Below, piece by piece: positions 16,276-24,507 of a stretch of 64,000 bases of DNA. Position numbers and translations under genes: made by a program. The DNA comes from a virus. Location of the stretch: IMG/VR virus record IMGVR_UViG_3300043313_001352, positions 1-64,000 of that record, one strand, 5' to 3'. The notes below the pieces were generated by a model that was given only the letters and a program-made list of their open reading frames with translations, searched no databases and was not told the DNA's origin. The first letter of the stretch is position 1. Each line of letters opens with the position of its first letter.

Positions 16276-16506
16276 ATGAAGTACCCCGGCAACATCAGCG
16301 GCGAGGCGTACGCCGCGATGGAGGAGGGCTACGACCAGGGCTACGAGAAAGGGTTCGCCGCCGCGCAGGGCGCGTTGGAGGAGAAGTGGCGGCACACCCT
16401 GCAGTACGCCGCCACCGCGTTGGAGGCCAGCTCGGACAACGGCGACCGGTACTGCGCCGCACAGATCCGTGCTCGACTCGCCGCAGACGGGGCCGCATCA
16501 GGTTAG
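16276..16506 (+). CDS. Hypothetical helical protein, 76 aa
   Basis: A strong ribosome site (AGGAGG) lies upstream of ATG 16276. GYDQGYEKGFAAAQGALEEKWRHTLQYAATALEAS suggests one long amphipathic helix. Unrecognised. Confidence 0.7.
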   Translation: MKYPGNISGEAYAAMEEGYDQGYEKGFAAAQGALEEKWRHTLQYAATALEASSDNGDRYCAAQIRARLAADGAASG

Positions 16507-16541
16507 GGTTGGCGAAGTTGAAGTGAGACAAGGACGTAGCG

Positions 16542-17099
16542 ATGACGGTTGACCCTCCAGAGGGGTACGAGCCGGACCCGGACGAGCCCGGCTACTCACC
16601 GGAGCCGGTCGGCAGCCGGTCGATCCCGGACCCTCCTCCAGGGCTGGACGTGCCGTTGGGCGAGGTCCGGGACTGGCTGCGTGGTCGTGTCGAGAAAGGG
16701 GTGCACTGCCCCGCGTGCGAGCAGTTCGCGAAGGTCTACCGACGGCAGATCTACGCCGGGATGGTCCGGGCGCTGGTGCTGATGTGGCGCGAAGGGGACT
16801 TCGGCAAGCGGCTGTACGTGCACGTCCCCTCGATCGACCCGGCCCGCGGTGGCGACGTCGCCAAGCTGGAGTTCTGGGGACTGATCGAGGAGGAGCGGGC
16901 CTCGCGGGTGGACGGGGGCCGGGCCGGGTTCTGGCGGGTCACCCGGCGCGGTGAGGACTTTCTGCAGCGCAAGACGACGGTGCCCAAGTACGCCCGGATC
17001 TACGACGGGCGGCTGCTCTCGCTGACCGGGCCGCTGGTGGGTGTTGACGACGCGCTGCGAGGTGCGTTCCGGTTGGACGAGCTGATGGAAGGGATCTGA
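16542..17099 (+). CDS. Conserved phage winged-helix-like protein, 185 aa
   Basis: Contains VHCPACEQFAKVYRRQIYAGMVRALVLM, then KLEFWGLIEEERASRVDGGRAGFWRVT, then TVPKYARIYDGRLLSLTG. I recognise this as a protein widely conserved among actinophages. The central part looks like a winged helix, with a Cys pair that may bind zinc. Its job is not established; DNA binding is inferred. Confidence 0.8.
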   Translation: MTVDPPEGYEPDPDEPGYSPEPVGSRSIPDPPPGLDVPLGEVRDWLRGRVEKGVHCPACEQFAKVYRRQIYAGMVRALVLMWREGDFGKRLYVHVPSIDPARGGDVAKLEFWGLIEEERASRVDGGRAGFWRVTRRGEDFLQRKTTVPKYARIYDGRLLSLTGPLVGVDDALRGAFRLDELMEGI

Positions 17100-17104
17100 A
17101 CGAG

Positions 17105-17296
17105 ATGACCGAGGACGAACGGGCCGAGCTGCAGGAGACGGCGAAGCAGAAACGCGACGAGGGGATGCGACGGCTCGTCGAGGCCGACCAGTACGAGACG
17201 GTCATGCCGAAGGGCGTGGCGAAGCGCGTCCCTCGCGGCGTGTGCCGGTGCCCGGTGCTGGACGTGGGTGACTTCTGCCCGGTGCACGGAGGATGA
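17105..17296 (+). CDS. Small protein with C-terminal zinc motif, 63 aa
   Basis: A charged N-terminal helix, then CRCPVLDVGDFCPVHGG, where CxC...CxxH may bind one metal. ATG 17105 follows the previous stop by six bases. Role unknown. Confidence 0.65.
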   Translation: MTEDERAELQETAKQKRDEGMRRLVEADQYETVMPKGVAKRVPRGVCRCPVLDVGDFCPVHGG

Positions 17297-17349
17297 CGGG
17301 CTGACGAACTGACCGAAGACCTGATGGGGGAGGAGCGAGGGAGTGACGC

Positions 17350-17565
17350 ATGACGAAGCGCCAACAGCGCAAGACACCAGGAGCGGACGAGGGAGAGCGG
17401 ACCTACACCCGGCGGCAGTGGCTGACCCGACGGGCGATCATGAACGGCGCCCCGGTGGTGATGGCGGTGGAGGCGGTCGCCTCGGTAGCGATCGAGCACG
17501 ACTGGGACATGGACACCGAGCGCAAGACGATGGCCGAGTGGGACATGATGGAGCATCCTCAATGA
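17350..17565 (+). CDS. Hypothetical protein, 71 aa
   Basis: GGGGGAGGAG lies upstream. Basic N-terminus, then a hydrophobic helix (APVVMAVEAVASVAIEH) and an acidic tail. It could be weakly membrane-associated. Unrecognised. Confidence 0.6.
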   Translation: MTKRQQRKTPGADEGERTYTRRQWLTRRAIMNGAPVVMAVEAVASVAIEHDWDMDTERKTMAEWDMMEHPQ

Positions 17566-17843
17566 CCCCAGCGACACAGACGACACACAGAACTCGGGAC
17601 CTGCACGTGCCTACTCAGCGAGAACCCTCGGAGCCTTCGCGCCCCGACCCCAGGACCAGCCCCCGCTCCCGTCCGGTGCTGCCGCCGGACCCCGACGCCG
17701 GGCCGCAGCGCTCGGTCGTGTGGGGCTACCGCACCCCCAAGCCGATCGCCGAGCAGCGCGCCGTGGCGCGCCGCAAGAAGGCCCAGGTGAAGCCCACCCA
17801 CCGTCGTCGGACGTGGTGGGACAAGCTGTGGGGGCGTCGCTGA
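17562..17843 (+). CDS. Basic, disordered protein, 93 aa
   Basis: ATGA overlap. Rich in Pro, Arg, Ser and Thr with little predicted structure, ending KKAQVKPTHRRRTWWDKLW. The basic tail could bind nucleic acid or a membrane. Confidence 0.6.
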   Translation: MTPATQTTHRTRDLHVPTQREPSEPSRPDPRTSPRSRPVLPPDPDAGPQRSVVWGYRTPKPIAEQRAVARRKKAQVKPTHRRRTWWDKLWGRR

Positions 17844-18523
17844 TGCCCGCCATCGGTGAGATGAAGGTCTACACCGGAGCCGGATGGATGCGGCTGGCGC
17901 CGGGGTCAGTGGTGGACCCGGAGACCGTCGGCTGGCCGCCCGCGATGCCCAAGCCGATGAAGTGGGACCCGGCCGCGCACGGGGAACGGGAGCCGGAGCC
18001 GGACGAGGATGGCGGGGTCGATGACCCGGTGATCTCGGAGCTGCTGGAGGTGCTGCTGTGCCCCAACTGCGACATGGAGCTGAGCGCTGCAGCGTGCACC
18101 CCGCAGCACGCCTACCTGGCCGACAACCCGATGGAGCACCGGCTGCTGGTGGGCCTGCTGACGCCGTACCTCAAGCAACTGCGCTTCGAGGAGGGGCGGC
18201 TGTGCTCCTCGTGCACGTTCGCGGCCGAGCACGACGTCGTGCTGGCGAGTGAGGAGTGCAACCACGTCGACGCCCGCGGGGACCAGGTGCTGATCAGCAC
18301 GGTGCAGTGGGCGGCGCTGGCCGTGGTGGTTGCCGACGCCCGCGGCGCGCTGGCTGGGATCGAGGACCGGCTGACCGACCAGGAGGAGTCGCTCGGGGAC
18401 CTGCTGATCTGGCACTACGAGCACCGCGACGTCGAGATCGCCCACCTGGGCGCGCACGCGTACTGGCGCAGAGTGGCGGGCACCGTGCTCGCCGTGTTGA
18501 CCAAGAGACTGGAGACGACATGA
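17843..18523 (+). CDS. Hypothetical zinc-ribbon protein, 226 aa
   Basis: TGATG overlap. The N-terminus has KVYTGAGWMRLAPGSV, a short segment often attached to phage structural or decoration proteins. LCPNCDMELSAAAC and LCSSCTFAAEHD give two Cys pairs, a probable zinc ribbon, and the C-terminal 80 residues are helical. Function unknown. Confidence 0.7.
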   Translation: MPAIGEMKVYTGAGWMRLAPGSVVDPETVGWPPAMPKPMKWDPAAHGEREPEPDEDGGVDDPVISELLEVLLCPNCDMELSAAACTPQHAYLADNPMEHRLLVGLLTPYLKQLRFEEGRLCSSCTFAAEHDVVLASEECNHVDARGDQVLISTVQWAALAVVVADARGALAGIEDRLTDQEESLGDLLIWHYEHRDVEIAHLGAHAYWRRVAGTVLAVLTKRLETT

Positions 18524-18996
18524 GCGACAAGAGCGACAGCAACGGGTCGGCACCGGCCCCGATGACACCGGTGCAGTACACCGAGTACCTGCAGAAGCGC
18601 GCCCAGACGCTGCTGGACGACGTCACCGGCGGTGGGGTGTCGCCGGAGGTGAGCAGGACGTTCCTGGAGCGGCTGGAGTCGATCATCGACGAACGCCGCG
18701 ACATCGAGATGTGGCACCAGGTCGGTCTCGGCGGCGCGCACTGGGTGGCGAGCTACCCGGACGCCGAGAAAGCGGCCGAGGCGGTGCAGTACCTGGCCAC
18801 GGACGGCCACGGGCACCACTTCGCGGTGCTCAACGAGGGGCTCAGCCTCTCGGTCTCCAAGATGGGCGTCGAGTGCCTGCGCAACTACCACCTGAAGGAG
18901 CGGGAACGCGCTGAGCGGCTGGAGAGGCGGCGCGGACCGGACCTGGGCGACGACCCGGACGGTGACGTCGAGGGAGCGGACTGGGGGTCGCCGTGA
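18520..18996 (+). CDS. Hypothetical protein, 158 aa
   Basis: ATGA overlap. A helical N-terminal part (YTEYLQKRAQTLLDDVTGGG...RTFLERLESIIDERRDIEMW in outline) is followed by an alpha/beta segment and a charged, probably disordered tail. Unrecognised. Confidence 0.65.
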   Translation: MSDKSDSNGSAPAPMTPVQYTEYLQKRAQTLLDDVTGGGVSPEVSRTFLERLESIIDERRDIEMWHQVGLGGAHWVASYPDAEKAAEAVQYLATDGHGHHFAVLNEGLSLSVSKMGVECLRNYHLKERERAERLERRRGPDLGDDPDGDVEGADWGSP

Positions 18997-19067
18997 TCGG
19001 GTTCTTCATCACCGTCGGGGTGGTCGTGTGGCTGGTCTGGCTGGCGAACTCGTGGTCTAGCTCGTGA
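18993..19067 (+). CDS. Very small single-span membrane protein, 24 aa
   Basis: GTG 18993 forms a GTGA overlap. The whole product is one hydrophobic helix (VIGFFITVGVVVWLVWLAN) with a short serine tail. Its end overlaps the next GTG start in the same manner, so it sits in a coupled chain and is probably translated. Function unknown. Confidence 0.5.
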   Translation: MIGFFITVGVVVWLVWLANSWSSS

Positions 19068-19195
19068 TCTGGTGGCACGAGCGGGTGCTGCGGCACACGC
19101 TGCGCCGGAACACGATGATCTCGGTGCCGATGTGGGACCGGGCGGCCAAGGGCGTGCTGGTGTCGTGCTCGTGCGGGAAGACGTGGGCTCGGTGA
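19064..19195 (+). CDS. Small basic protein ending in CSCGKTW, 43 aa
   Basis: GTGA overlap. Arg/His-rich N-terminus, then DRAAKGVLVSCSCGKTWAR. The CxCGxxW ending is found in short phage proteins that look like half of a zinc ribbon. Confidence 0.5.
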   Translation: MIWWHERVLRHTLRRNTMISVPMWDRAAKGVLVSCSCGKTWAR

Positions 19196-19198
19196 ACG

Positions 19199-19570
19199 GT
19201 GAGTGAGGTGGTCAGGGTGAGTGAGCCGGGTGAGCGGGAGAACTTCCGCACCTTCGACGACGTGCTGACCTGCTCGACCCCGGATTCGGTCGATGAAGGA
19301 AATCCGGCGTCGCTGGAGGCGTGGAAACGCCAGGCGGTCGGGATCGCCAAGCAGTACGTCTGGAAGCAGTACCGAGTACCGCCCTATGAGCTGCTGTTCG
19401 GCCGCGCGGACGTGCTGGTGACCGGCGATCCGGTCGCCGCGGCGGCGTTCCAGCCCGGTGATGCCTGCGAGACGTGCCGCGAGGGCACCGAGATCGCGGT
19501 GAAGTACCTGCGTGAGCACCCCGAGGCGTCGGTGACCCAGGTGAACATCGCGGTGACCGAAATCTGGTAG
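19199..19570 (+). CDS. Hypothetical protein, 123 aa
   Basis: GTG 19199 or GTG 19217. Has CETCREGTEIAVKYLREHPEASVTQ with a CxxC pair and an alpha/beta layout. Unrecognised. It ends this coupled group; a gene-free stretch of 76 bases follows. Confidence 0.6.
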   Translation: MSEVVRVSEPGERENFRTFDDVLTCSTPDSVDEGNPASLEAWKRQAVGIAKQYVWKQYRVPPYELLFGRADVLVTGDPVAAAAFQPGDACETCREGTEIAVKYLREHPEASVTQVNIAVTEIW

Positions 19571-19646
19571 GTGATGTTTGCCTAAACGGGTGGACAGTAG
19601 GGGTAGAGGGATAGAAGTGCAGGGCTCGGGGGAAAGGGGGGAGGGG

Positions 19647-19793
19647 ATGATCCGCCTGTGCAAGCAGATCTTTGTGTGTAGCCGTCGTGGGCACGTGGAA
19701 TGGCCCGAAGGGGCGGTCAACCCGCTGTGCTGGCGCTGCGGGAAGTGGCTGGAAGGGACTGAACCGGCTCCACTGAGCATGAGACGCCTGTAG
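19647..19793 (+). CDS. DUF1660-like small zinc protein, 48 aa
   Basis: ATG 19647 has GGGGGGAGGGG directly upstream. MIRLCKQIFVCSRRGHVEW...PLCWRCGKWLEG fits the layout of the small prophage family DUF1660 (Cys, Cys-x-x-x-x-His, then CxxCG). Function unknown. An in-frame upstream extension lacks a ribosome site. Confidence 0.6.
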   Translation: MIRLCKQIFVCSRRGHVEWPEGAVNPLCWRCGKWLEGTEPAPLSMRRL

Positions 19794-19808
19794 GAGGGGC
19801 CGGACCGG

Positions 19809-20054
19809 GTGCGGGAGCGCACACTGGTGGTTATGCAACCACGTCCGCGCAAGCGACTGATCTACGTGGGACTGACCGACCTGGTGCACCGCTACCGTGC
19901 CCGGTTCGGGGTGTGCCGCCGGGAGGGGCACTCGCCGTTCTGGTACGAGGAGTGGGGAATCTTCTGCTACCGATGTCATCGACGGGTAGCTGACGGCTGG
20001 TGGGAGATCAGTAGTGGCGGAGGCGGGCGGAGTAGCGAGGCTGGAGGCGGGTGA
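19809..20054 (+). CDS. Second DUF1660-like zinc protein, 81 aa
   Basis: GTG 19809 with AGGAGGGG upstream. The core FGVCRREGHSPFW...IFCYRCHRRV repeats the Cys/His arrangement of the preceding gene, suggesting duplication. Its last 40 bases overlap the next gene. Confidence 0.55.
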   Translation: MRERTLVVMQPRPRKRLIYVGLTDLVHRYRARFGVCRREGHSPFWYEEWGIFCYRCHRRVADGWWEISSGGGGRSSEAGGG

Positions 20055-20457
20055 GCTGGCCTACCTGGCCGGTGTGCTGGACACCCGTGCGATCGTGCGG
20101 ACCCGGCTCGCTCCTGGATCCGGGACGGTGCTGCCGTATGTCGCCATCTCCTGTGGAGATGGCGACCTCCTGCAGTGGCTGGGGGAGATCACCGGAGTGC
20201 GCTCGATCGTGACGCAGCGGTCCTACGACAAGCACCGGTGCCTGGAGCACTGCACCAAGGCGCACGAGCACATCCGGTCGGTCTCGGGGCGCTGGTCGCT
20301 GACCGGGATCCGGGCGACGGTGGTGCTGATCGGGACGCGGGAGTGGGTGCGGTTCCACGAGGAAGCCTGGGACCGGGGGATCGTGGCCGGGCTCGAAGCT
20401 CCGCGCAAGGAGGGGGTGCTGCGAAAGATGGCGGCGCTCGGCTGGCCGGTGCCGTAG
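20014..20457 (+). CDS. Degenerate LAGLIDADG-type protein
   Basis: 147 residues. ELAYLAGVLDTRAIVRTRL (14-32) matches the LAGLIDADG helix followed by a strand, but the acidic residue at the end is replaced (LDTR), so nuclease activity is doubtful. HCTKAHEHIRSVSGRWSLTGIRATVVL matches an actinophage family with a similar N-terminus. It may be a domesticated homing endonuclease acting as a DNA-binding protein. Confidence 0.65.
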   Translation: MAEAGGVARLEAGELAYLAGVLDTRAIVRTRLAPGSGTVLPYVAISCGDGDLLQWLGEITGVRSIVTQRSYDKHRCLEHCTKAHEHIRSVSGRWSLTGIRATVVLIGTREWVRFHEEAWDRGIVAGLEAPRKEGVLRKMAALGWPVP

Positions 20458-20502
20458 CCTGTTGGCGCAATGACAGCGACGAGACAGACAGATGATGCAG
20501 TG

Positions 20503-21186
20503 ATGAACGAGACCTTCAACTTCGAGGACTGGCGGGTAGGGAACACCTACTGGACCAGCGACTGGCACTGGGGCCACGAGCGGATCATCGAGCTGTGCAA
20601 CCGACCGTTCAAGTCGGTGAGCGAGATGAACCGGGAGATCCTGGACCGGGTGAACTCGGTGGTCACCGGCCGGGACACGCTGGTGATCCTGGGCGACGTG
20701 ATCATGGGCACGTTCGAGGAGACGGTGAAGCTGCTCGCGCAGCTGCGCGCCAAGCGGATCTGGATCATCCCCGGCAACCACGACCGGTTCTCCCGCGCCT
20801 ACTCCCACCGCGGCGGGCCGGAGGCCCAGCAGACGTCGCGCGAGCTGTGGCGGCTGAAGTACGAGGCGGCGCACGGTATCCGGGGACGGCTGATCCGCGC
20901 GGAGCCGGACGTGGTGCCCTCGGTGTGGGGCGGGGTGATCGCCGGGCAGCCGGTGGCGCTCTCGCACTTCCCGTACCAGGGGGACTCCGGCAAGACCGAC
21001 CGGCATCGCTGGCTGCGGCCGACCGATGAGGGGCTGCCGCTGATCCACGGGCACGTGCACACCGCGTGGCGGACCCAAGGGCGTCAGTTCAACGTCGGGG
21101 TCGACGTGAACGACTTCGCGCCGGTCTCGGAGGCGGTGCTGGCCGCGTGGCTGGAGCACCTGCGGATGGCGGAGTACGCGGGCTGA
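20503..21186 (+). CDS. Calcineurin-like metallophosphoesterase
   Basis: 227 residues. The five metal-binding blocks are visible: SDWHWGH (19-25), GDV (64-66), GNHD (91-94), H155 in SHFPYQ, and HGHVH (182-186). It hydrolyses phosphomonoesters or diesters of unknown identity; in phages such enzymes are proposed to act on nucleotides or nucleic-acid ends. ATG 20503 and ATG 20470 are both possible; neither has a clear ribosome site. Confidence 0.85.
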   Translation: MNETFNFEDWRVGNTYWTSDWHWGHERIIELCNRPFKSVSEMNREILDRVNSVVTGRDTLVILGDVIMGTFEETVKLLAQLRAKRIWIIPGNHDRFSRAYSHRGGPEAQQTSRELWRLKYEAAHGIRGRLIRAEPDVVPSVWGGVIAGQPVALSHFPYQGDSGKTDRHRWLRPTDEGLPLIHGHVHTAWRTQGRQFNVGVDVNDFAPVSEAVLAAWLEHLRMAEYAG

Positions 21187-21234
21187 GGGTCTAGCGTTGA
21201 CGTTGGGGAATCCTTATAGTGGCAATCCTATTGC
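21187..21234 (+). promoter_or_regulatory. Promoter element, copy 1 of 3
   Basis: GGGTCTAGCG, then GTTGGGGAATCC, then TATAGT (21215-21220) and GGCAATC. GCAAT/ATTGC arms (21222-21226, 21230-21234) form a small palindrome just past the -10. Related copies lie near 21981-22009 and 22160-22197. Confidence 0.6.
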
Positions 21235-21251
21235 TACTCAAAGGGGACCTG

Positions 21252-21749
21252 ATGGACATAACGACGAGAACGGGACGGGCTGGACTCGCGGCGCTGGCGC
21301 TGGTGGGGACGTTGGGAGTGGGTGCGGCAGCGCCTGCCTCGGCCGCCGGGTCGTCGTGCCGGGGCTACGTGAAGGCCGCGCACGACATCCGCTGGAGTTC
21401 GTTCGTCGGGCACCGGGTGGTCGCGGACTTCACGGTCTGCGGCTATCGGCACTACGGCCAGCCGATCGGGCCGGTCCGGTACGGGCTGCGCGGGATGAGC
21501 AAGCCGGTGATCGCGCTGCAGAACCGGATCCCGTTCGCGGGTGGGGAGACGCTGACGGTGATCACGCCGGTGTACCACTACTCGACGACGTCGCGGTACT
21601 TCAAGTACCGCTGGGTGCTGAGTCAGGGGCACGTGGCCACGCCGAAGCTGCACCAGAACTGGCACATGGAGCTGCAGGTCCGGCGGCAAGGCTCGCCGGT
21701 GGCCAGGATGTGCTTCGTGGGGCGCTCGTGCAGTGGCTGGCAGAACTGA
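21252..21749 (+). CDS. Exported protein, 165 aa
   Basis: ATG 21252 with AAAGGGGA upstream. The signal peptide has a basic start, a hydrophobic core (LAALALVGTLGVG) and a probable cleavage site after PASA near residue 33. Four cysteines in the mature part suggest disulfides. The mature domain is beta-rich and unrecognised. It sits behind its own promoter in a group of exported proteins. Confidence 0.75.
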   Translation: MDITTRTGRAGLAALALVGTLGVGAAAPASAAGSSCRGYVKAAHDIRWSSFVGHRVVADFTVCGYRHYGQPIGPVRYGLRGMSKPVIALQNRIPFAGGETLTVITPVYHYSTTSRYFKYRWVLSQGHVATPKLHQNWHMELQVRRQGSPVARMCFVGRSCSGWQN

Positions 21750-21762
21750 GATGGAGAGGGAG

Positions 21763-21990
21763 ATGGAGAGGGTGGAGACGATGGAGCGGACGATGAGAGT
21801 GCGCGTGGCCGCCGCGGCCGGGATCGCGGTGGGGCTGCTGTGCGCGGTGTGGCTGCTCGCGCACCCGGAGTCCCCGGTGCTGGTGTTCGTGGCGATGGTC
21901 GGGTTCGCGCTGTTCCTGGTGCTGGGGTTGGTGATGACGGTGGTCTGGGCGGTGCAGTGGGTCCGGGGGAGGCGGAGAGCCGGGTCGTAG
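21763..21990 (+). CDS. Two-span membrane protein, 75 aa
   Basis: Hydrophobic segments VAAAAGIAVGLLCAVWLL and VFVAMVGFALFLVLGLVMTV, separated by a short PESP turn, with basic residues at both ends (a hairpin topology). Several in-frame ATGs (21751, 21763, 21781) compete; 21763 and 21781 have purine-rich sites upstream. A holin is conceivable but nothing else supports it. Confidence 0.6.
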   Translation: MERVETMERTMRVRVAAAAGIAVGLLCAVWLLAHPESPVLVFVAMVGFALFLVLGLVMTVVWAVQWVRGRRRAGS

Positions 21991-22003
21991 GTTGGGGAAT
22001 GTG

Positions 22004-22143
22004 TATAGTGACAACGTGCTCGCGCCACTCCGCTCCGGTGGGCGACGTGGGTACGGACCTGGCGGGTCTACTCATGCGGGGGAGACCCGCCGGGGACAGG
22101 GAGAGCCAGGCCGGACCAAGGTGCTCTTGGTCCGGTCTGGTCT
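22004..22143 (+). ncRNA. Candidate phage small RNA with terminator
   Basis: A promoter element (GGGTCGTAG, GTTGGGGAAT, TATAGT at 22004-22009) is followed by no convincing reading frame. Instead come two hairpins: GGCGGGTCT/AGACCCGCC (22061-22069, 22083-22091) and CCGGACCAAG/CTTGGTCCGG (22111-22120, 22126-22135). The last one is perfect, has a five-base loop and resembles a terminator, though the U tract is poor. This would give a transcript of about 125 bases. Confidence 0.5.
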
Positions 22144-22159
22144 ATAGGGGTGCGCGCCG

Positions 22160-22197
22160 GGTCTAGCGGTGGGGTTGGAGAATCCCTAGGGTGGCAA
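22160..22197 (+). promoter_or_regulatory. Promoter element, copy 3 of 3
   Basis: GGGTCTAGCG, GGTTGGAGAATCCC, TAGGGT (22187-22192), GGCAATC. Same order as the element at 21187, with a weaker -10. It drives the exported-protein genes from 22231. Confidence 0.5.
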
Positions 22198-22230
22198 TCT
22201 CGCCTTGTCACCTACCTCTGGGGGATCCCC

Positions 22231-22653
22231 ATGCGTGTGCCTAGATCACTCCGCCTGTTCGCTGCTCTTCTGACCGGCTTCCTGCTGGTCCTCGGCACTG
22301 TCGTGGGGGTCGCCCCCGCTCAAGCTGCCAAGCCCTCGTGGCACGGCTCCTACATCCAGGTCACCAAGGTCAGTCCTGACACGGTGACCGCCCGGATCCG
22401 GTGTCCGCTCGACCCCAACCCCAACGGCACCCAGCACTTCTTCCTCACCGCCACCCGTGCCGACGGCACCCACGTCAGCTACAGCGCTGACGTGGTGCAG
22501 TACTGCGACATGCGGCGCCACCACGTCACCCTGCAGCGGACCACCACCGACGCAGCGCTGGTACCTGGTGAGCGAGTCGACCTGTACGGCTCGATCGCCG
22601 GAGACGGTGGCGAGGTCAACGTCTGGTACACCGGCTGGAAGGTGCAACGATGA
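22231..22653 (+). CDS. Exported protein, 140 aa
   Basis: Classic signal peptide (RVPRSLRLFAALLTGFLLVL, cleavage probably after AQA near 32). The mature part is beta-rich with two cysteines (TARIRCPLDPN, VVQYCDMRRHH). The layout is like the next gene and the gene at 56463. No known domain. Confidence 0.75.
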   Translation: MRVPRSLRLFAALLTGFLLVLGTVVGVAPAQAAKPSWHGSYIQVTKVSPDTVTARIRCPLDPNPNGTQHFFLTATRADGTHVSYSADVVQYCDMRRHHVTLQRTTTDAALVPGERVDLYGSIAGDGGEVNVWYTGWKVQR

Positions 22654-23126
22654 GGCCGCTGCGCGGACTCATCGTGGCTGTGCTGCTGGGGCTCGGTCTG
22701 GTAGCGGTCCCGTCGACCGCGCAGGCTGCACCGGCACCCTCGATCAAGGTCACCAACATCTCCCGCGGGGTGATCGGGGAGACCGACTTCGGGGCAGCGA
22801 CGGTGACGTTCACGATCACGTTCAAGTGCCAGCACACCTCAGATGACGTGTTCCTGCAGATCGAGACCGCGGTGACCCAGGGACCGGGCTCAGGGCACGT
22901 CGGACCGAACGGTGACGCGGCGTTCGGCTTCGGGTCGACCCGCTGCACCGGGTCGGCCCAGCACGCGAAGGTGGTGAACATCTCCGACCCGTTCTACGAG
23001 GACATCGCCTTCGAGCCGGGGACGGCAACCGCACGAGCCACCGTGTACGGCTGCCCGAGTGAGGAAACCGAGTTCTGCAACGGATTCATCAACGAGAAGA
23101 CCACAACGATCAGGCTGGTGAAGTGA
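22650..23126 (+). CDS. Exported protein, 158 aa
   Basis: ATGA overlap. Signal peptide RPLRGLIVAVLLGLGLVAV with cleavage near AQA (about 26). The mature part has four cysteines in FKCQHTS, TRCTGSA, YGCPSEETEFC. Probably an immunoglobulin-like beta sandwich; unassigned. Confidence 0.75.
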   Translation: MRPLRGLIVAVLLGLGLVAVPSTAQAAPAPSIKVTNISRGVIGETDFGAATVTFTITFKCQHTSDDVFLQIETAVTQGPGSGHVGPNGDAAFGFGSTRCTGSAQHAKVVNISDPFYEDIAFEPGTATARATVYGCPSEETEFCNGFINEKTTTIRLVK

Positions 23127-24478
23127 TGAGAAGGAAGAAGCTCGGAATCATCGCAGCGCTCAGTGCGCTGCTGGCGACCTGTCTGGTCGCCGTCGGAACG
23201 GGGACGGCCACCGCGGTGTCGTACCCGACGCTGGAGTCGATCACCTGGTCACCCGAGGCGGTGGTGTTCAGCTCGGATGACACCAAGGTGCACGTCACCG
23301 CCACGCTGCGGGTCACCAACGCCTCCGACAGCGCGTACAAGGTCTTCAAGGAGGCGTACGTCACCGACGCCAACTGCGAGTTCTTCTCCGTGTGCCCGCG
23401 CTACCTGATCGCCGACGCCCAGCCGACGCGAGTCGGTGACGTCGACATCATCAGGCTCTCGGGAGACATCCCGAACACGCACGCGAACGGGTCGCTGATC
23501 AGGTCCGAGGGAGCGGGGCTCTCGTCGGTCCGGGCCAGGTTCGCCTACGGGAACGCCGCCGGGGGCACCTACACCTCCGGCACCGCGGTGCTGCCTGCCT
23601 ACTCCGACCAGCGGATTCGGGTGGACGCCCCGAACACGATCCGGCAGGGCGGGGCGCTCACGGTCAAGGCCGTCGCGGAACGGTTCGACCGAGCCTGGGT
23701 GCCGAACGCGGCGACGCTGCAGCTGCAGTTCGCCCCGGACGGCGGCTCGTACTCCGGTGTGGGGTCGGCGGTGGCCACCGGGCAGGACGGGAACGCGGTC
23801 TTCAACGTGCCCGCCGTCGGGGACGCAGGCAACTGGCGAGTGGTCACCACCGCGCCGCCGGGTGGGCGGACAGTGGCTAGTCCCGCTGTCCATGTGGGCT
23901 TTGCGGCGGCGCCCCCGGCTACGCCGAGTGCACCGCTGGTGACGCTCGCGAACGCCTCGACGACCGCGCTGCTGTTCAACGTCGACGCACCGGCCGTCGG
24001 GGCACCGATCACCTCCTACCGGTGGACCTGGACCGGGGGCGGGCGGACCCGGTCGGCCGTGGTTCCGGCCGGGTCGCAGGGCGCGACCTACCGGATCGGC
24101 GGGCTGCGGCCGGGAACCGTGTACGCGGTCACGGCGCAGGCCGTGAACGCCTCGGGGCCGGGTGAGGTGACCCGGCTCGCCGGACGCACCAAGCGAGTGG
24201 CCCCCGCGGTCAACCCGCCCGGACCGCCGCGGGTGGCGGGCTCGGCAGGCAACCACCGGGTGACCATCCGCTGGACCACGCCGCGTGCTGGGGGAGCCCG
24301 GATCGACCGGTACCAGGTGCACCGCTACCGGGCCAACCGGTTCGTCGGGCCGCGGGTGCACCGGGTGACCTTCGGCGGGCTGGCCAACAACCGGACCTAC
24401 ACGCTGTTCGTCCGGGCGCACAACAAGGCCGGATGGGGCGCCTGGTCCCGCGGGGTGCCGCTGAGGCCGCACCGGTAG
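23126..24478 (+). CDS. Exported protein with fibronectin type III domains
   Basis: 450 residues. Signal peptide to about residue 33 (LGIIAALSALLATCLVAV, ending near ATA). The middle part resembles Ig-like beta domains (RVDAPNTIRQGGALTVKAVAERF). Two C-terminal FN3 domains lie at about 265-360 and 365-450, with the marks YRWTWTGGG, GLRPGTVYAVTAQAVNASG and GLANNRTYTLFVRAHNKAGWG. FN3 repeats suggest binding to the cell surface or polysaccharide. Last gene of the exported set; ATG 23126 overlaps the previous stop. Confidence 0.85.
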   Translation: MRRKKLGIIAALSALLATCLVAVGTGTATAVSYPTLESITWSPEAVVFSSDDTKVHVTATLRVTNASDSAYKVFKEAYVTDANCEFFSVCPRYLIADAQPTRVGDVDIIRLSGDIPNTHANGSLIRSEGAGLSSVRARFAYGNAAGGTYTSGTAVLPAYSDQRIRVDAPNTIRQGGALTVKAVAERFDRAWVPNAATLQLQFAPDGGSYSGVGSAVATGQDGNAVFNVPAVGDAGNWRVVTTAPPGGRTVASPAVHVGFAAAPPATPSAPLVTLANASTTALLFNVDAPAVGAPITSYRWTWTGGGRTRSAVVPAGSQGATYRIGGLRPGTVYAVTAQAVNASGPGEVTRLAGRTKRVAPAVNPPGPPRVAGSAGNHRVTIRWTTPRAGGARIDRYQVHRYRANRFVGPRVHRVTFGGLANNRTYTLFVRAHNKAGWGAWSRGVPLRPHR

Positions 24479-24507
24479 TAGGGGCAGCAGCTGAGCTAGC
24501 TGGCACA

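Noticed and set aside
21763-21990. Holin call for the two-span protein
   Set aside because: Size and hairpin topology fit, but no lysis genes lie near it and many small membrane proteins occur in this window.
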